Assembly: GCF_000344685.1 (NCBI RefSeq)
Contig: NW_006920412.1
Location: 3,053,834-3,117,833, forward strand
Length of the DNA stretch: 64,000 bases
From: Gloeophyllum trabeum ATCC 11539
Taxonomy: Eukaryota > Basidiomycota > Agaricomycetes > Gloeophyllales > Gloeophyllaceae
Reading direction: 5' to 3'
The notes below the pieces were generated by a model. The model was not told the origin of the DNA. It saw only the letters and a list, made by a program, of their open reading frames with translations, and did no database searches. The first letter of the stretch is position 1; each line of letters begins with the position of its first letter. The translations under genes were made by a program, and so were the position numbers. Positions 10,334 through 22,089 of the stretch are shown in pieces.

Positions 10334-10739
10334 ATTACAGCCATTTGCAGTTCGATGGGCCCACTTATTGAATAATTATTTACAGTCGGACCATGTCGGA
10401 GAGGGGAAATCAAGTCCCCGAGGTGTCAAAGTCTGACCATCGAGACTTCTTTTCACTCCTCCGACGTCCCTGGCACCATCTCCGACGCACTCCGACGATA
10501 TGCGACTTCTTAAAGTGGTGGCCTATCGATCTGCAAATGGCTGTAGGCCATCACTTCAGAAAGTCACATATAGTCCGATCAGAGTGTGTCGGACATGGTG
10601 CCAGGGACGTCCCAGGAATTAAAAGAAGTCCAAATGGTCTGATATTGGGGCCTCGGGGACTTAAATTACCCTCTCCGACATGGTCTGACTGTAAATGATT
10701 TTCAAGAAATGGGCCCATCGAACTGCAAACGGCTGTAAT
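10334..10739. mobile_element. 406-bp foldback (MITE-like) element
   Basis: The whole segment is one long imperfect inverted repeat with arms of about 195 bp. Its termini are ATTACAGCC...GGCTGTAAT. The arms share long blocks such as 'TTCGATGGGCCCA', 'CATGTCGGAGAGGG' and 'GACGTCCCTGGCACCAT'. The loop is only about 20 bp, near 10526-10545, and again contains the terminal motif ('CTGCAAATGGCTGT'). The motif ACAGCCATTTGCAG therefore occurs at both ends and in the centre. There is no transposase. The 100-codon open frame inside it mirrors itself and is not a gene. No clear target-site duplication is visible. Confidence 0.8.
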
Positions 10740-11282
10740 TCCACAGTTGCCGATTGATAGATCGCGCCACAGCTTGTTTCCTCAGTTCATCGGCCCGTGC
10801 CTTCGCCGCCGGCAATCATCGGCACACCCTGTGGAAGAACGAACTGGCCAGAGTGCTTTTTAGTTAAGTACGGGCAGACCAAGGGGGATCAGACAGGGCT
10901 GAGTTTGGGCAGCCTGAGCAGACGCCAGACGGCGACGATGTGAATGTGGCACCTTGTCCGCACCGTGGACTCTTGAGCATTTGTGCGTGATCCTGTCGCG
11001 ATGATTAGGTTGATCCAGGGTCTCCTCCTAGATTGTTCCTCGAATCAGTGATTGAATCCCACTGTTTGCAGCCTGAGCTCAAAAGTCTGAACCTACAGAG
11101 TTGCACGTTGCGACCCACTTGCGACCCGCAGCTGAGAACGAAGTTGCTGCAACTTCGGGATCGTTGTTATCCTCATGCTCAGACAGAGTCGGGCTTCAGC
11201 CTTTCCATACACGGTACCGTCGACTGCGCGACAGCTGCAGTCTGCAGCGCGGCTCAGGTCAGTACAAGATAACCTGAAGACG
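10740..11282. other. intergenic, no gene seen
   Basis: No supported coding sequence or repeat was recognised between the foldback element and the GMC remnant. Confidence 0.4.
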
Positions 11283-11735
11283 ATTTACCTGCAGGTTTCG
11301 GGGATGCTCCACCGCCTTTGCCACGTATACTGTCCAGGAGCTTTCTAACAGTTCGAGCTCAACACTGGCAGCATGATTAGAGACGAGGATATCCAAGCGT
11401 GGACGCGAGGCCATGTCGAGATCCTATACTATCCAATGGGCACCGCTCGGATAGGCGACTATGTGGACGAAGAGGGAAGCATGGTTCACCCCGAGCTAAA
11501 AGTGCATGGCATTGATGGATTGAGAGTAGTCGATGCATCCCTGTTCCCTGAGCCACTTTCCGGACATCCGGTACGTGTTTACTATAGAACCATTCCTCCA
11601 GGTGAGTATTCACAGGGCACTATTCGTGACCTTCCCTCCCTGCAGACAGCCACAGTCATTGCATCGCTGAGAAGGCTTCTGATACGATCCAGGATGTTTC
11701 AGGTTCTCCTGCAGCGGGTATATGACGATGTGTAG
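11283..11735 (+). pseudogene. GMC oxidoreductase, C-terminal fragment
   Basis: Only the GMC C-terminal signature remains. It reads 'MIRDEDIQAWTRGHVEILYY', then 'MGTARIGDYVDEEGSMV', 'LKVHGIDGLRVVDASLFPEP' and 'SGHP', followed by a GTACGT-CTGCAG intron and a short tail ending at 11735. The FAD-binding N-terminal two thirds are absent. The active-site His that comes before the xxGTAR motif (LYH in the intact gene at 18300-20739) is Tyr here ('LYYPMGTAR'), again explained by CAT to TAT. Orientation is opposite to the intact paralogue. Confidence 0.75.
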
Positions 11736-12503
11736 CTCCAGTGCCAGTAATATGATCGGATCTTCTGAACAATGACATCCCGTATTCGAGCTTACACGGC
11801 ATGGGGGGAGTTGCACGTAAGACGAGATCCCAGTCGTGTCATCTGTGATCTATGTCATAGTTCGACGCCAGCCGTATCATGATCCTAATCCGAATGCAGA
11901 GGCAATGCCGTAACCGAAGTTCCCTTGCCCCGCGCGGAACTCCTAGGAAATAACAGTGGGCCGCCACCATGGAGGGAGCTCTCATTTGCGAGGCCTGAGA
12001 CACAGATGGCTGAGACACAGATGGCAGTAAGATATGTTCAATCTTGCCTATAGCGCAGTCATGTCTAGTCGGAACGGCTTAGGCTCGAGTCCGCGCAGCT
12101 CTCGAGGCACAGCGACAAGGCATGTACATGAGAGGCGGGGGTCGCGCACTTTAAAACCAGCAACTATTGCCCAGGAGGAAATCACGCGCCCGAGAACCTA
12201 CCTCAAGCTTGCTGTTGAGGTTCTCTACGCGATTCCGACCTTTCTACTCACGTCTTCGCCATCTGTCCCTCGTCGCAGGCACGATATACCAAGAAGTTAC
12301 ATTCATATACATCAGGCTCCATTTCTTTCGCGAGGCTAAGAACTACGTCTGCATTCCATGTATGCTTCCCTTATTTGCTACCACATGTTATATCCGCGGC
12401 CCATGATCTTATGACAATACAACAAGAGTCAGATCTTTGTGCGGCATGCGCATCAGACCTTAGCAGAACTGAAGACTGGACTAAAACTGCGTACCTTTAA
12501 TCA
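11736..12503. other. intergenic, with a 15-bp tandem repeat
   Basis: No gene is supported. A perfect tandem pair of 'TGAGACACAGATGGC' lies at 11996-12010 and 12011-12025. The second copy runs into 'AGTAAGATAT', which also occurs after an ATGGC at about 9462. Confidence 0.4.
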
Positions 12504-12896
12504 TTACTCAGCAGTGGACCAATTGCCGCTTCCCTGAGTGTTGGTCTCAATGCTCGAATTGTCATCAATCACAATGACGACCCCGTTGTCGAGAACGATT
12601 ACGATGCACGTGTTGACACCATGAACTTTGAACCTCCTGTAGCCCGTAAGCTCGCTCTCCTTGGTGTAGCTGACTTGCGCGGTCACAGGTTTGAAAGTAG
12701 GAGATGTGATCTTGACATCTGCGCTGCCCTCGAATTTCTTATTGATGTCGGGGAAGACGATCGTGAAGGATTGGCCATCTGCGGACGATGCTTTGCCCCA
12801 CTCTGTCTTCTCGTGGCGACAGATGTTCACACCCTCACTCTCCAGGCTCTTCAGGGCAGCTGCGAATTTGACACGGTGAGCTTCCAAGTTGGACAT
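12504..12896 (-). CDS. small orphan protein, paralogue A of a duplicated pair
   Basis: This is an intronless coding exon of 130 codons from ATG at 12896, preceded by a 5'-UTR intron (GTATGC donor, CTGAAG acceptor) and a TATA box about 150 bp upstream. I do not recognise the family. A short N-terminal helix ('AHRVKFAAALKSLESEG') is followed by a beta-rich region ('GQSFTIVFPD', 'ELTGYRRFKV', 'IVIVLDNGVVIVID') and a polar tail ending 'SGNWSTAE'. There is no signal peptide. Paralogue B at 22403-22918 shares 'AAL.SLE', 'G.SFT', 'F.GSA', 'L.G..RFKV' and the Gly-rich end. Retention of an open frame in both strongly diverged copies argues that the gene is real and used. Confidence 0.65.
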   Translation of the reverse strand: MSNLEAHRVKFAAALKSLESEGVNICRHEKTEWGKASSADGQSFTIVFPDINKKFEGSADVKITSPTFKPVTAQVSYTKESELTGYRRFKVHGVNTCIVIVLDNGVVIVIDDNSSIETNTQGSGNWSTAE

Positions 12897-13046
12897 CGCG
12901 CTGGCACACCACTTCAGTAAATTGATACATGAATCGATGATAAAAGCTGTGAGCATACCTCGAATGCGGTTGCTGGCAGACTGGTTTTATGGGGGATCGA
13001 TTGCAGGAACACTGTGCTCCGAGCGTTCGCTCTCTGGCCCAGCCGT

Positions 13047-13056
13047 CCTTTTTATA
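13047..13056 (-). promoter_or_regulatory. TATA box of orphan gene A
   Basis: TATAAAAAGG on the minus strand, about 150 bp before the start codon, with the 5'-UTR intron in between. The same arrangement is kept before paralogue B. Confidence 0.5.
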
Positions 13057-13099
13057 CCAGCCTGACTTGAGGGTAAGAAAATTGGCTCACATAGGTGAA

Positions 13100-15212
13100 T
13101 CGTAACTTTGGCCCAAACGTGACAATATGAAACAGCTGTCTATGTTTGCTATCGCACTGAGTGCGGAGCCAGGACTTTGAGTCAGGGTCTATTGAGTTGA
13201 CCTCTGATCCTCAGACCACGCCAGACACATTCATGGCGAGAGCATGCTACCGACTGGCATCTCCGTTGATCGTTAGAAGACCTGTCAGAAGCTTCATAAG
13301 GTATTCGTGCCATTGGCGGCAACTCGGTTTGTCTCATGGAGGCATTGAAGGGGTACCGTGATAGTCAGCAGACGGATGAGTGAGATAGGTTCTGACAGAA
13401 GGAAGCACCTTGTACAGTCGTTCTAGAGTTCGGGCGGTACAACATGACAAACCAAAGCGGTGGTATGGATGAGAACCGCCGATGGCTCGGGAAGAGCGAG
13501 AGTAGTCAGACGCCAGGTTCCCCGCAGGTTGATGACAAAACCATTGGTAGACACCATACCTTATAATATGAATATCATTGTCTCAGTCGGTTGGTAGCGG
13601 GGGACATCCAGAGTGTCCTGCGACGGATCCGGATTATCTGCCACGCGAAATCATTAAGTATGGCCCTCGCGAAATCCGCTCGAAAGCAAGACGGTGTAAT
13701 CGAGACTCACATGCGTACTGGGGTGCACATGGAAACCCAATTGTCATGCCGATCAATCAACTAGCAGACGCCCATGACGGATGTTTGTAACCTCCGCATG
13801 CTCAGTTATACAGGGATAGAAAGATAAACCAGCACAAGTCTGGAAGGATCATTTTCCAGACATGAGCATGTGGCCTCTGAAAGACCGCCTAGTACCCTAA
13901 AATGCAGCAGTGGATCCTTGGAAGATGGCGCTAAAGTCATTCCTACCCTGCATTCAGATTTATCCCGCTGAACGTGCTATTCGTCGTCCGCAGGAACCGC
14001 CCTGTTGCACAGCAACTAGTGAGCCAACCGAGCGAACAGCGCCTGTGTGGCCTTCCGAACGACACTGAATTGGGCTCTTTCTCCAGGAGGCTGGAACACC
14101 AAGATCGCCGTGCTGGAGAGTCACACCCTGAGGACATGCTTTTGTGGGCTACCACTGGATAATCACTTGGGTCTCACCACTATCGCTGGCTTTGAAATGT
14201 GTATCTCACGGGCGAAAACACAGTGTCTCTGAGTTAAGCGGCGCCAGCGCATATGACGGAGCCGAGTTCTATTAATTAAACGTCAGCGATACTTAGTTGA
14301 ATAGTTCTGCTGGTGGAAGAGACGGAGCGCCGGACCTGGACCCGGCATCGGCTGGGGACACCCTTAAGTCACATCCTGGTATTCCCAAGCTCCTTGAATC
14401 ATGTACACGTCGGCCCGGAAGACAATGGAGTGCTGAAGCCCTCCCCCCTGATCCGGCCCGACTAGGCAATGGCAATCGTTATGAGATGAACTTTATCTTT
14501 GACTTGGTGTGACTGCTCAGCGCTCAGCGTACTTCGGTAATAATTCCAGCTCGTTGCAGAACGATAGACGCACCTCAAAATCCCGCTTTACAGGCTGTTC
14601 CAATACCAAACACTCATAAAGTAAACATGTACGGATAGACGACTGCTTGAAAACATGACAATTACTCGTTCGAGATCGTTAGCGCCGAGTTTCCCACCAA
14701 CAGACGCCTCGAAAGTGGAGGGGCGGCTGCGGGGTACCCTCCTGCCGCATTAGGTGATCTTCATTGGCAGGTGCCCCAAGAACAAGAAGTTGAGGTGCCT
14801 CTATCTTGCTGCGATCAGGTGTCAGTGTTCAAAGAGCAGAGGCAGTGGTCATAACTCGAGTGGTGACCGGATGTCGGAGCTGCACCACCCGCTGAGACTG
14901 ATCAAAGAAACACAATACGAGAGCACGTTTGTGTCAATGCATGATTGGTGCATATTACTGGGACTGCTCGTACAAGTGGCACTCAAGAACAAGTTCGAAG
15001 ACCGTGGAATGGAAGCTTAATCAGATACGGCGCACCCCTTGAACAAACATGGATGACTCTTCCATACCAATGGAGTTCCCTGTCTGGCCTCGAACCATAA
15101 CTTCAATATATGATATCGACATAGAGCTCCTGCAGCATTACTGCGTCCTGTACCTATGTCAGCAAGGACTACAGGTCGCGGGGACCAGCGGAATAACCTA
15201 TATATGCCGATT
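13100..15212. other. duplicated spacer, no gene supported
   Basis: This belongs to segmental duplication copy 1. Open frames here are short and are not kept in the matching spacer of copy 2, where stops and indels fall at different places. It is probably non-coding or an old pseudogene shared by both copies. Confidence 0.5.
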
Positions 15213-17954
15213 TCATAGGGCGTCGAAATTGATATGATGCGACGCTCTCCTCCGCTCCAGCTCGTCCTCCCTCTGAGATAGTAGGAGAGAGTAAGCTCCG
15301 GCGGACGGGCGTAGTGATCGATACTCACTTTCTCGTTCAAATGCAAAGCAAGTACGATCACGCCGAGGATGATAGTGGCCACAACAACCGTCACAGTAAC
15401 CCAAGGTATCCATTCGCCGGGTCTCAAGTATAACTCCCTCTTCCATACATCTTGCCCTTCCGGTGGCGGGATGATCACCACCTTGGAATTCGGGATGACG
15501 CCTTCCATGTTAATGTAATGTTGCGCGGTGTGCTTGGTCGAACCGACGAAAAGGTTCTCGATATAATTATTCGTGCGCCCGAGACCGAAGTACGAGTACG
15601 GCGTCATTAGAGCTTGATAAGACGTTTGCGGGAGCTGGCCAACTGCGCAAGCTCTTCAAATCAAGGTCAGATCGAGAGAAAGATGAAGAGACCGACCTTG
15701 TGCGGCAGACCGACGTCCGGACGTGTCGAGTACGGTATACTTGTAAGTAGCGCCGGAATAGCTTACACCAAACGGCTGGAACCAATGTCAGTGAAGGCTT
15801 GACCCGTCGTACGAGAGACGCACATGGTAGCGTGCGGTGCCATTCGGGGTCGTGCACCAGCCGCTGTTGCAAGCGCCGTTCAAGACTAAAACTCGGCAAA
15901 TGAGCCGCTGCCCGGGGTCTGTCGTCTAGATAGCGACGCACCGATCGCCTTCAGAAAGAATGCGTCGTAGTAAAAGTTATTCTGCACGAAGAAAACATTC
16001 CCCTGCCCCTGTTCGCCAGTCCTCTGGACCATAATATCCAGCGTGCCCTACGAACCGAAGCGCGTCAGTCCCACATCTGCATTTCCCCCAGCACGCAACT
16101 TCGGGTACTCACATCCTCATCAACATCCAAAACAGCGACGCCCCTCGCGTCCTTGACACTATCCAGCGTCTCCGCGCCCTTCCTCACGACCTTGAACCCG
16201 CGCCGTCCCTTCCCGTCCTTGTCGCACCCAGCCACGCCCTTCGCACACGGCATGCTCAGCACCAACTTCGGTGTGCGGTCCGGCGCAGCAGCCGGCCCGG
16301 CGGGCGGGGGGACGACGACGGCGAGGACATCCGGGAAGCCGTCTTGATCTGTGTCGGCGAGTCTGAGGGGGAGGGGGAGGGCGGGTGTGGAGGTCTTGTC
16401 TAGGACGAGGAGTGACGCGGAGGGAAAGAGGGCGGAGACGGGGAAACGGACAAAGGCCTGTAGGATCGGACTTTAATCCGTGTTCCCCGGGGAAGCGAAT
16501 GCAAGACTGACGTCGTTACCGCTCCTCTCGTCAAGGTCATACATAAAATCTACGTCGGGCGTGCACAGCTCTTCCGGGGGCCGACACACCCTACGTCCGT
16601 TTTTGATACCAGAGTCTGTAGTAGAAGCACATAGGGGGAGCTGCTTGTTATATGCAATGTTGATGTAGCAGTCCGTCCCTACACCCGTGATGCTCGAGAC
16701 GTAGGAGCAGGTGGGGAAGATCATGTCTATAGTCCCGTCGCGGTCTGTAGTTCTCCAAAGTGAGTACCTCTGAAATGGCCGAAGGGTGCCAGGCGTGAGC
16801 TGGGTTACGTACCAATGTCAGCGAAGGAGATGGCTTGCACCCCTGAGGGCAGACGGCCAAGTCGTTCCAACGCAAAGCCAGCGTCTTTGTTATTCACCCA
16901 TATCTGGTAGTACTTATCGCCCGACTTGGCGTCGTCGCAAACCAAAAAAAGATCTGTAATTCGGTTACACTGCTTCTGTCAATATACCCCGGATGCAGAT
17001 GGCACTGACCTGCTAGGCAGTCTCCGTTCAGATCCACGACCGCATTGCTATGCGGGTTGGCCAGCCGGCACTGTGTGCCGTCGAACTGCGGATCTACACT
17101 GATGCGAGTCGCGTTCAGACACAGCGCACACAGGACTCCTCAGACAGAGGGGCACGTACACGTCAAACATGCTGCTCCGCGGATCCGACGCGTTCCACAC
17201 GTTCCGCCACACCTTGAAAGCGCCGTTGCCCCCCGACGCGACGCCGAACAGGTCGATCTTCATGTCCCCGTTTGCATCGATCGGGACGGGCTGCTGGAGG
17301 GTGGACGGGGGGAGGGCTATCGGGCTGGCGGTGTCTGCCCAGAAACCCGCTTCGGAGTAGAATCACATCATCGACACAAAGTAGACTGAAGGCTTACCAA
17401 ATCCCCCTTCTATAGACGACATGTACACAGACATGTCCAGCCGGCTGCCCTGGCCGTGGCTCATGACCAGCAGGTCGAGCCGCCCATTCTGCGTGTAATC
17501 TCCCGGCACGACGTTCTGCACTCTCTGAGGATGCGTGAAGGTCGCCGAGCGGCGAAAGACGTAGTCCTCTGTTGGTCCAACGAATCCTGAGGTCATGCGT
17601 GTGATCTTCATACCATCTCGCTTACCGTGGTTCCAGAGGTACACGGACAGCGTCCGCTGGTCCGAACCGAGGGCGAGTATATCGAGGCTTCGCAAAAATC
17701 CCGCAATGTCAATCACCGTCCGTCCTCGAGGGTGTATATACCACAGTATATAGCGGTACGTACAACTGATCCCCATTAAAGTCCCCGAACGCAATCACCC
17801 TCCCGTCGACATCCACGCCCATCTTCCCAGCCTCCAGCAGTGCATTTCCGGTGTATCGTTTCGGTGGGAAGGGCCATATTGAGTGAGAAGGGGCAGGGAA
17901 GGCGAGGGCGAGGAGCAGAAGGGATGTCGGTAGACAGGATTTCCAATGAACCAT
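15213..17954 (-). CDS. T-cell immunomodulatory protein (TIP/ITFG1)-like FG-GAP membrane protein
   Basis: This is a type I membrane protein with an FG-GAP/VCBS beta-propeller ectodomain. The start at 17954 gives a signal peptide ('SCLPTSLLLLALAFPAPSHS'). FG-GAP units with Asp-rich calcium loops follow: 'AFGDFNGDQF' (spliced), 'VVPGDYTQNGRLDLLVM', 'PIDANGDMKIDLFGV', 'VVDLNGDCLADLF', 'DRDGTIDMIFP' and 'LADTDQDGFPDVL'. Then come the Cys-containing 'YSYFGLGRTNNYIENLFVG' block, one transmembrane helix ('WVTVTVVVATIILGVIVLAL') and a short basic cytoplasmic tail ending at 15213. This order is typical of ITFG1 homologues, which act in the secretory pathway or at the cell surface; the fungal role is not known to me. 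Many short introns are present. The last exons were also copied to 24690-24896. Confidence 0.85.
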
Positions 17955-18299
17955 CGTGTGTCGAGCAAAGTTGCTCAAAGGGACATTATAGGTTAGTAAT
18001 TTCGTGCGTCCGCGCGGCGAGAGCAAAAGAACCCGACACAAGCAGAGGATATATATCGAGCGCAAGTACAGAGCAAGGCGCGACAGTTGGCTGCGACGCG
18101 AGCGAATCACATGTCGCGCAATCACCTACATACCTCATAAGGAACAACCAGTCCGAATTTGGCATATGTCAGAATTTGTGGCATTCGCCGCGTCTTCCGC
18201 AATGAAGAAATCGTGAAAAGTACTCGAATAAAAGATGGATCGCCTGGCAAATATACCACCACAGCTCCCTTCACTACCCTACAACAGCCCTCACCGTCG

Positions 18300-20739
18300 T
18301 TACGAGTCTTCTGAACATCTGAATCTCCACTCGTCCCTAATCATCTCCGCCGCCTTTTCCGCCACCGCCACAACCGTCGCAGCCTACAAACGTCAGCCAC
18401 CATAGAGATTCCGATAACTAAATTCTAAAAAAAGCACGACATACCGGATGCCCCGACGTCGGCTCGGGAAACACCGATGCATCCACCACCCTCAAGCCCT
18501 GCACACCATGCACCCGCAGCGCCGCATCCACCACGCTCCCCTCCTCCCCCTCGCCCATGCGCGCCGTCCCCACGCAATGATACAGCGTCTCCGCGTTCCC
18601 CCTGATCCACTCCTCGATCTCCGCATCGCTAATCCTCTCCGGGTCCGCGTCCCCCGGGTAAAACAGGTCGGTTCTGTCGAGGCCGGCGTGCGCAGCGGCG
18701 GGCCGGAGGTCGAGGAACGCCTGCAAAGCCGGCGCGCGCGCGATGCGCAGCGCGAGCCGCACGCCGCGCGCGAGGACCTTGATATCGTTCGGGTGCGCCA
18801 GGTAGCCCGGGTCGATCGCGGGCGCGGCGAACGGCGCCGCGCCCGCCAGGCGCACCCGCCCGCTCGACAGCGGCCTGAGGAGCGCGGGGAGCTGTGCGCC
18901 CGCGTGCGGAACTCAACCTAGCGCCAGCGGGGGAGGGGGGCAAGGACGCGGGGCACTCACGATGGTGTAGCACTCCGCCCCGGGCGGCGCGCTGCGGAAC
19001 CCGTGCTGCAGGAACGCGAGCGGGCCGGACATCAGCTCGACGTCGGGCGCGCGGGGGCCGGAGGTGTTGTCGATGAGCTCCTCGTCCGATGCGTGCAGCG
19101 CGCGGTCGTCCGCGCGGAAGAACGCGGCGACCTCGCCGACCTACGTTTCGTCAACGCAACCGTCACGCGGAAGGGGACGACGAGGACGCACGTTCGACGT
19201 AGCCGGCCCCGTACCGGTGAGGAACCACCGCGCGAGCGCGGGGAGCGACTTCACGGGGTGCGAGAGATAATCCAAGCTCACGCCCTTCCTTGCGCGGAAC
19301 GTAATCGCGCCCGTGACAAGATGCTGCGCCCAACGTCAGGTATCTACGCCCCCATTCTGAAGACAGCTGCCCTTACATCCGTCAGGTTCTTCCCGACCGC
19401 GGGGAGGTGCTTGACGACCTCGATCCCGAGCGGCGCGAGCTCGTCGCGCGCGCCGATGCCGGAGAGGTTGAGCAGGTGCGGGGTGTTGGTCGTGCCCGCG
19501 GAGAGAATCACCTCTCTGCGGGCCACCATCCGGAACCGCGGGGAGCCAGCGTCCCTGGCTACCTCGACGCCCACCGCCCTCGGTTCCTCGCCCGACTCTG
19601 CGTCTGACGAAAAGAGTACGCGGGTCGTCTGTGCGCGCGCGAGTCAAGTTCAGGGCATGGCGGATGGAAGAGCGGCTTACGGTCGTGTTGATGAGAACGG
19701 TGAGGTTCTCCCGCGCGAGCACCTCATCGGACAAATACGCGGTCGCGCTCGAGCTGCGCCTTCCCTGCGCGTCAATCGACGTGACGAACTTTGTCACCCC
19801 GAGGCTCCCCCGCGGCGTGTTGATATCCCTGCCCATCACTTCTCTCTCCTCCTTTCACTATCAAAAGGGAGACCGACGCACGGATTGTACGCCAACCCGA
19901 CCTGCTTCGCGGCCTCGATGAACGCCCCGCACACGGGCGCGAGGTAGCTATACGACGTCTGCCATAATCCCTTATCCCCGCGCTCGTCGAGCCTCACCTC
20001 GGGGTAGAGGACGTGCGGCGTGAACCGCTCCGCCTTGCGGAAGTACCTGCCCGCATGCAAGCGCCGTCATGATGACGCACACGGAGTCTGAGGTTACGGA
20101 GGACGCACGGGGAGAAGTCTTGGTAGCGCCACCCGCGCGGCCAGCGGTCAAAGTCGGAGGGGGAGCAGTGCTGGTACATCATGGCGTTCATGGAGGAGCA
20201 CCCGCCGAGGATCTTCGCGCGCGGCCAGAAGAGCGCGCGCGAGCGCAGGTGCGGCTGGGGGCTTGTGCTTCAGGTCAGCGGGAGAAATAATCGTAACGGG
20301 GAACGGGCGGCGTACACGGTGTGGTACGCCCAGTCCGCTTTGGTCCTGCGTGCATACAACGATAAAGTCGGAATCAGGTGGGCCGAAGGGAACTTACTTG
20401 AACAGCTTCGCAAACGCTATCGGGATCTTCGTGAACAGCTCGGTGTCGTGTCTGCGCCGCCGCTTAGCTGCGCCTCTCGCGCTCGCTCGCTCGCTCGACG
20501 GACTCACCTTCCGCCCGCCTCGACGAGCAAGACGCGCACGCGCGGGTCCTCCGACAGCCTGCTCGCGACCACGCACCCCGCCGTGCCTGCAGTAGCAATC
20601 CAATCAGCACCCAGATTCGACATAGATCATCTGCACAGCCTCCACCTCCGCCGATCACGATATAATCGAACGTCGCCCCGTCCAGCGTCCCCGGATCCGT
20701 CTCGTACGGGCTCGTACTCGCGCTGAGGAGGTTGCCCAT
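18300..20739 (-). CDS. GMC-family FAD oxidoreductase (choline dehydrogenase / aryl-alcohol oxidase type)
   Basis: This flavoenzyme oxidises an alcohol and passes electrons to oxygen or another acceptor. The start at 20739 gives 'FDYIVIGG', and an intron is removed to restore the Rossmann motif GGGTAGCVVASRL, followed by 'VLLVEAG'. Next come 'AKILGGCSSMNAMMY' (FAD contact), 'REVILSAGTTNTPHLLNLSG' (second GMC signature) and 'LPAVGKNLTD'. The C-terminal catalytic part is 'LYHCVGTARMG', with the His, then 'LRVVDASVFPEP' and 'SGHP'. A last exon ends at 18300. There is no signal peptide, so it may be intracellular, unlike secreted aryl-alcohol oxidases. Coding GC is much higher than in the flanks. 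Several introns are short and contain (CGCT)n runs near 20475. The paralogous fragment at 11283-11735 lacks the His. Confidence 0.88.
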
Positions 20740-21070
20740 CGTTCAGAAGCACAGAGCCAGCAGGGGGAGCGGGTGGGCACCGGCTTATATCCCATGGCAT
20801 GTTATTATCAGATGGCTTGGACTGCAATGCCGTGATTCCACGATGGGCTCCCGTGGACTCTGGCGTGGAACGAGGCAGGTGTAGCGTTCCAGAAGGATAA
20901 ATTAATAAGGGACGTGTTCGCTTGGCGTCGGCGAGGATGATCGTGCGTAGATCATACGCAGATCTGCTTCCATTAATGTGCTCGGGACCGATTGCTTAAT
21001 GGATAGAGCGAGATATCACCATCAGCGCTGTACCTAAATACATGCATACGATAATGTCAATCACAGCGGA
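20740..21070. other. promoter region of the GMC gene
   Basis: A TATAAG-like box lies on the minus strand near 20784, about 50 bp before the GMC start. The rest is non-coding and ends at the stop of the glyoxalase-like gene. Confidence 0.4.
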
Positions 21071-22089
21071 TCACGCCTCCTTCACCACCCTCCACACCAC
21101 CCGCCCATACGGCGTCTCCTCGCTCTCCCCGTCCCCCTTCCCGCCCTCGCCCTCCACAACCCAAAACGCCACCTCGTACAGCCCCGCCCCGCGCTCCCTC
21201 AGGTACCCCTCCTCCTGCGCGTCCCTGGGCGCACTCACGACGAGCACCGGGTCCGGGATCGAGTGAGCGGCGGCGGTGCTTGCGAGCGTCCACGAAACGT
21301 CCGCGCCTGGCTGGGAGGACACGGGCGGCGACCCGACGACAGTCGTGTACTCCCTCGTCAGCGCGGGTATCCCCGCCTCTTCCGCGAGGACGCGCACGTG
21401 CGCAACGCCCACCGCCCCATTCTCGTGCACGGCATTCCCCTCCGGCTCCAGCGGGACCTACACACCCAATCATAAGCCCCCGCCCCCACCCTCCCACAAA
21501 CAAACCCGTATACGCACCCTCCACCCCCTCGGCGTGACATCCCCACAGAAAAACGGCCACACGCCCCTCCTCCCCGCACCCCTCGGCGCAGTAATAACCC
21601 ACTCCACCGCCCTTCCATCCGGGCGCTCCCTCCCCCCGCGCACCTCCCCCTCATACACCACCCCGCTCCCCTCCTCCCGCGCGCGCGCATTCACGATCTG
21701 CGCGACCGACCGAGCAGACGACCCGAGGAACGCGTAGTCGATCCACCCGGGGCGCTTGCTCCCCCAGGGGTGCGAGCACGGCGCGCGGGCGAAGGAGACC
21801 AGCTCGACGTACGCGCCGTCTCGCAGGACCTGCAGCACGCTGGGTTAGAGAGGCCGAAGGTAGCAGATGTAGGCACGAGTGTAGTTACTACGAGCGCGTT
21901 GGCGGTCAACCCGTCCGCGTGCGTCCCGCCCGGTACGACCCTACAGCGGAAGCGTCAGCGCACCCAGTCATATAGTACGATCGACGCGTACGTGAATCCG
22001 AGCTTCTGCCACTGCTCCGCAGCCTGCGCGACACTCCCCGACGGGGTGAGGTGCACGATGTGGTCCAGCACGTTAGTCGGGTGGGCCAT
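21071..22089 (-). CDS. glyoxalase-like domain protein
   Basis: The start at 22089 begins 'MAHPTNVLDHIVHLTPSG', which has the 'LDHIVH' opening of the vicinal-oxygen-chelate fold, where the His is a metal ligand. Splicing then gives 'GFT', 'VVPGGTHADGLTANALV' and 'LRDGAYVELVSF', in which the Glu fits the second metal site. A second half from about 21430 includes 'NGAVGVAHVRVLAEE' and ends at 21071. This matches the Glyoxalase-like domain family of about 250 residues common in fungi. The substrate is unknown. It is intracellular, with no signal peptide or membrane segment. Four exons with short introns are likely; the exon around 21470-21560 is the least certain. It lies head-to-tail behind the orphan gene B promoter side. 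Confidence 0.75.

Larger units (their letters stand above)
12504..15610. repeat. segmental duplication, copy 1
   Basis: It is similar to 22403-24900 in the same orientation and order: orphan gene, a spacer of about 1.9 kb, and the 3' exons of the TIP-like gene. Matching landmarks include 'ATGTTTGCTATCGCAC' (about 13142 and 23139), 'AAAATGCAGCAGTGGAT' (about 13898 and 23924), 'CTGGCTTTGAAATGTGTATC' against its near match at about 24207, and 'GAGAGTAAGCTCCGG' (about 15286) against 'TAGAGTAAGCTCCGG' (about 24728). Divergence is high, with many indels, so the event is old. Confidence 0.75.

Noticed and set aside
10393..10698. Open frame of 101 codons in the foldback element
   Set aside because: It spans both arms of an inverted repeat and the loop, so its openness reflects the palindrome and not coding. 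No splice or domain support.
19003..19947. 314-codon plus-strand open frame opposite the GMC gene
   Set aside because: Arg/Ala/Glu-rich antisense shadow; the minus strand carries the GMC signatures in order.
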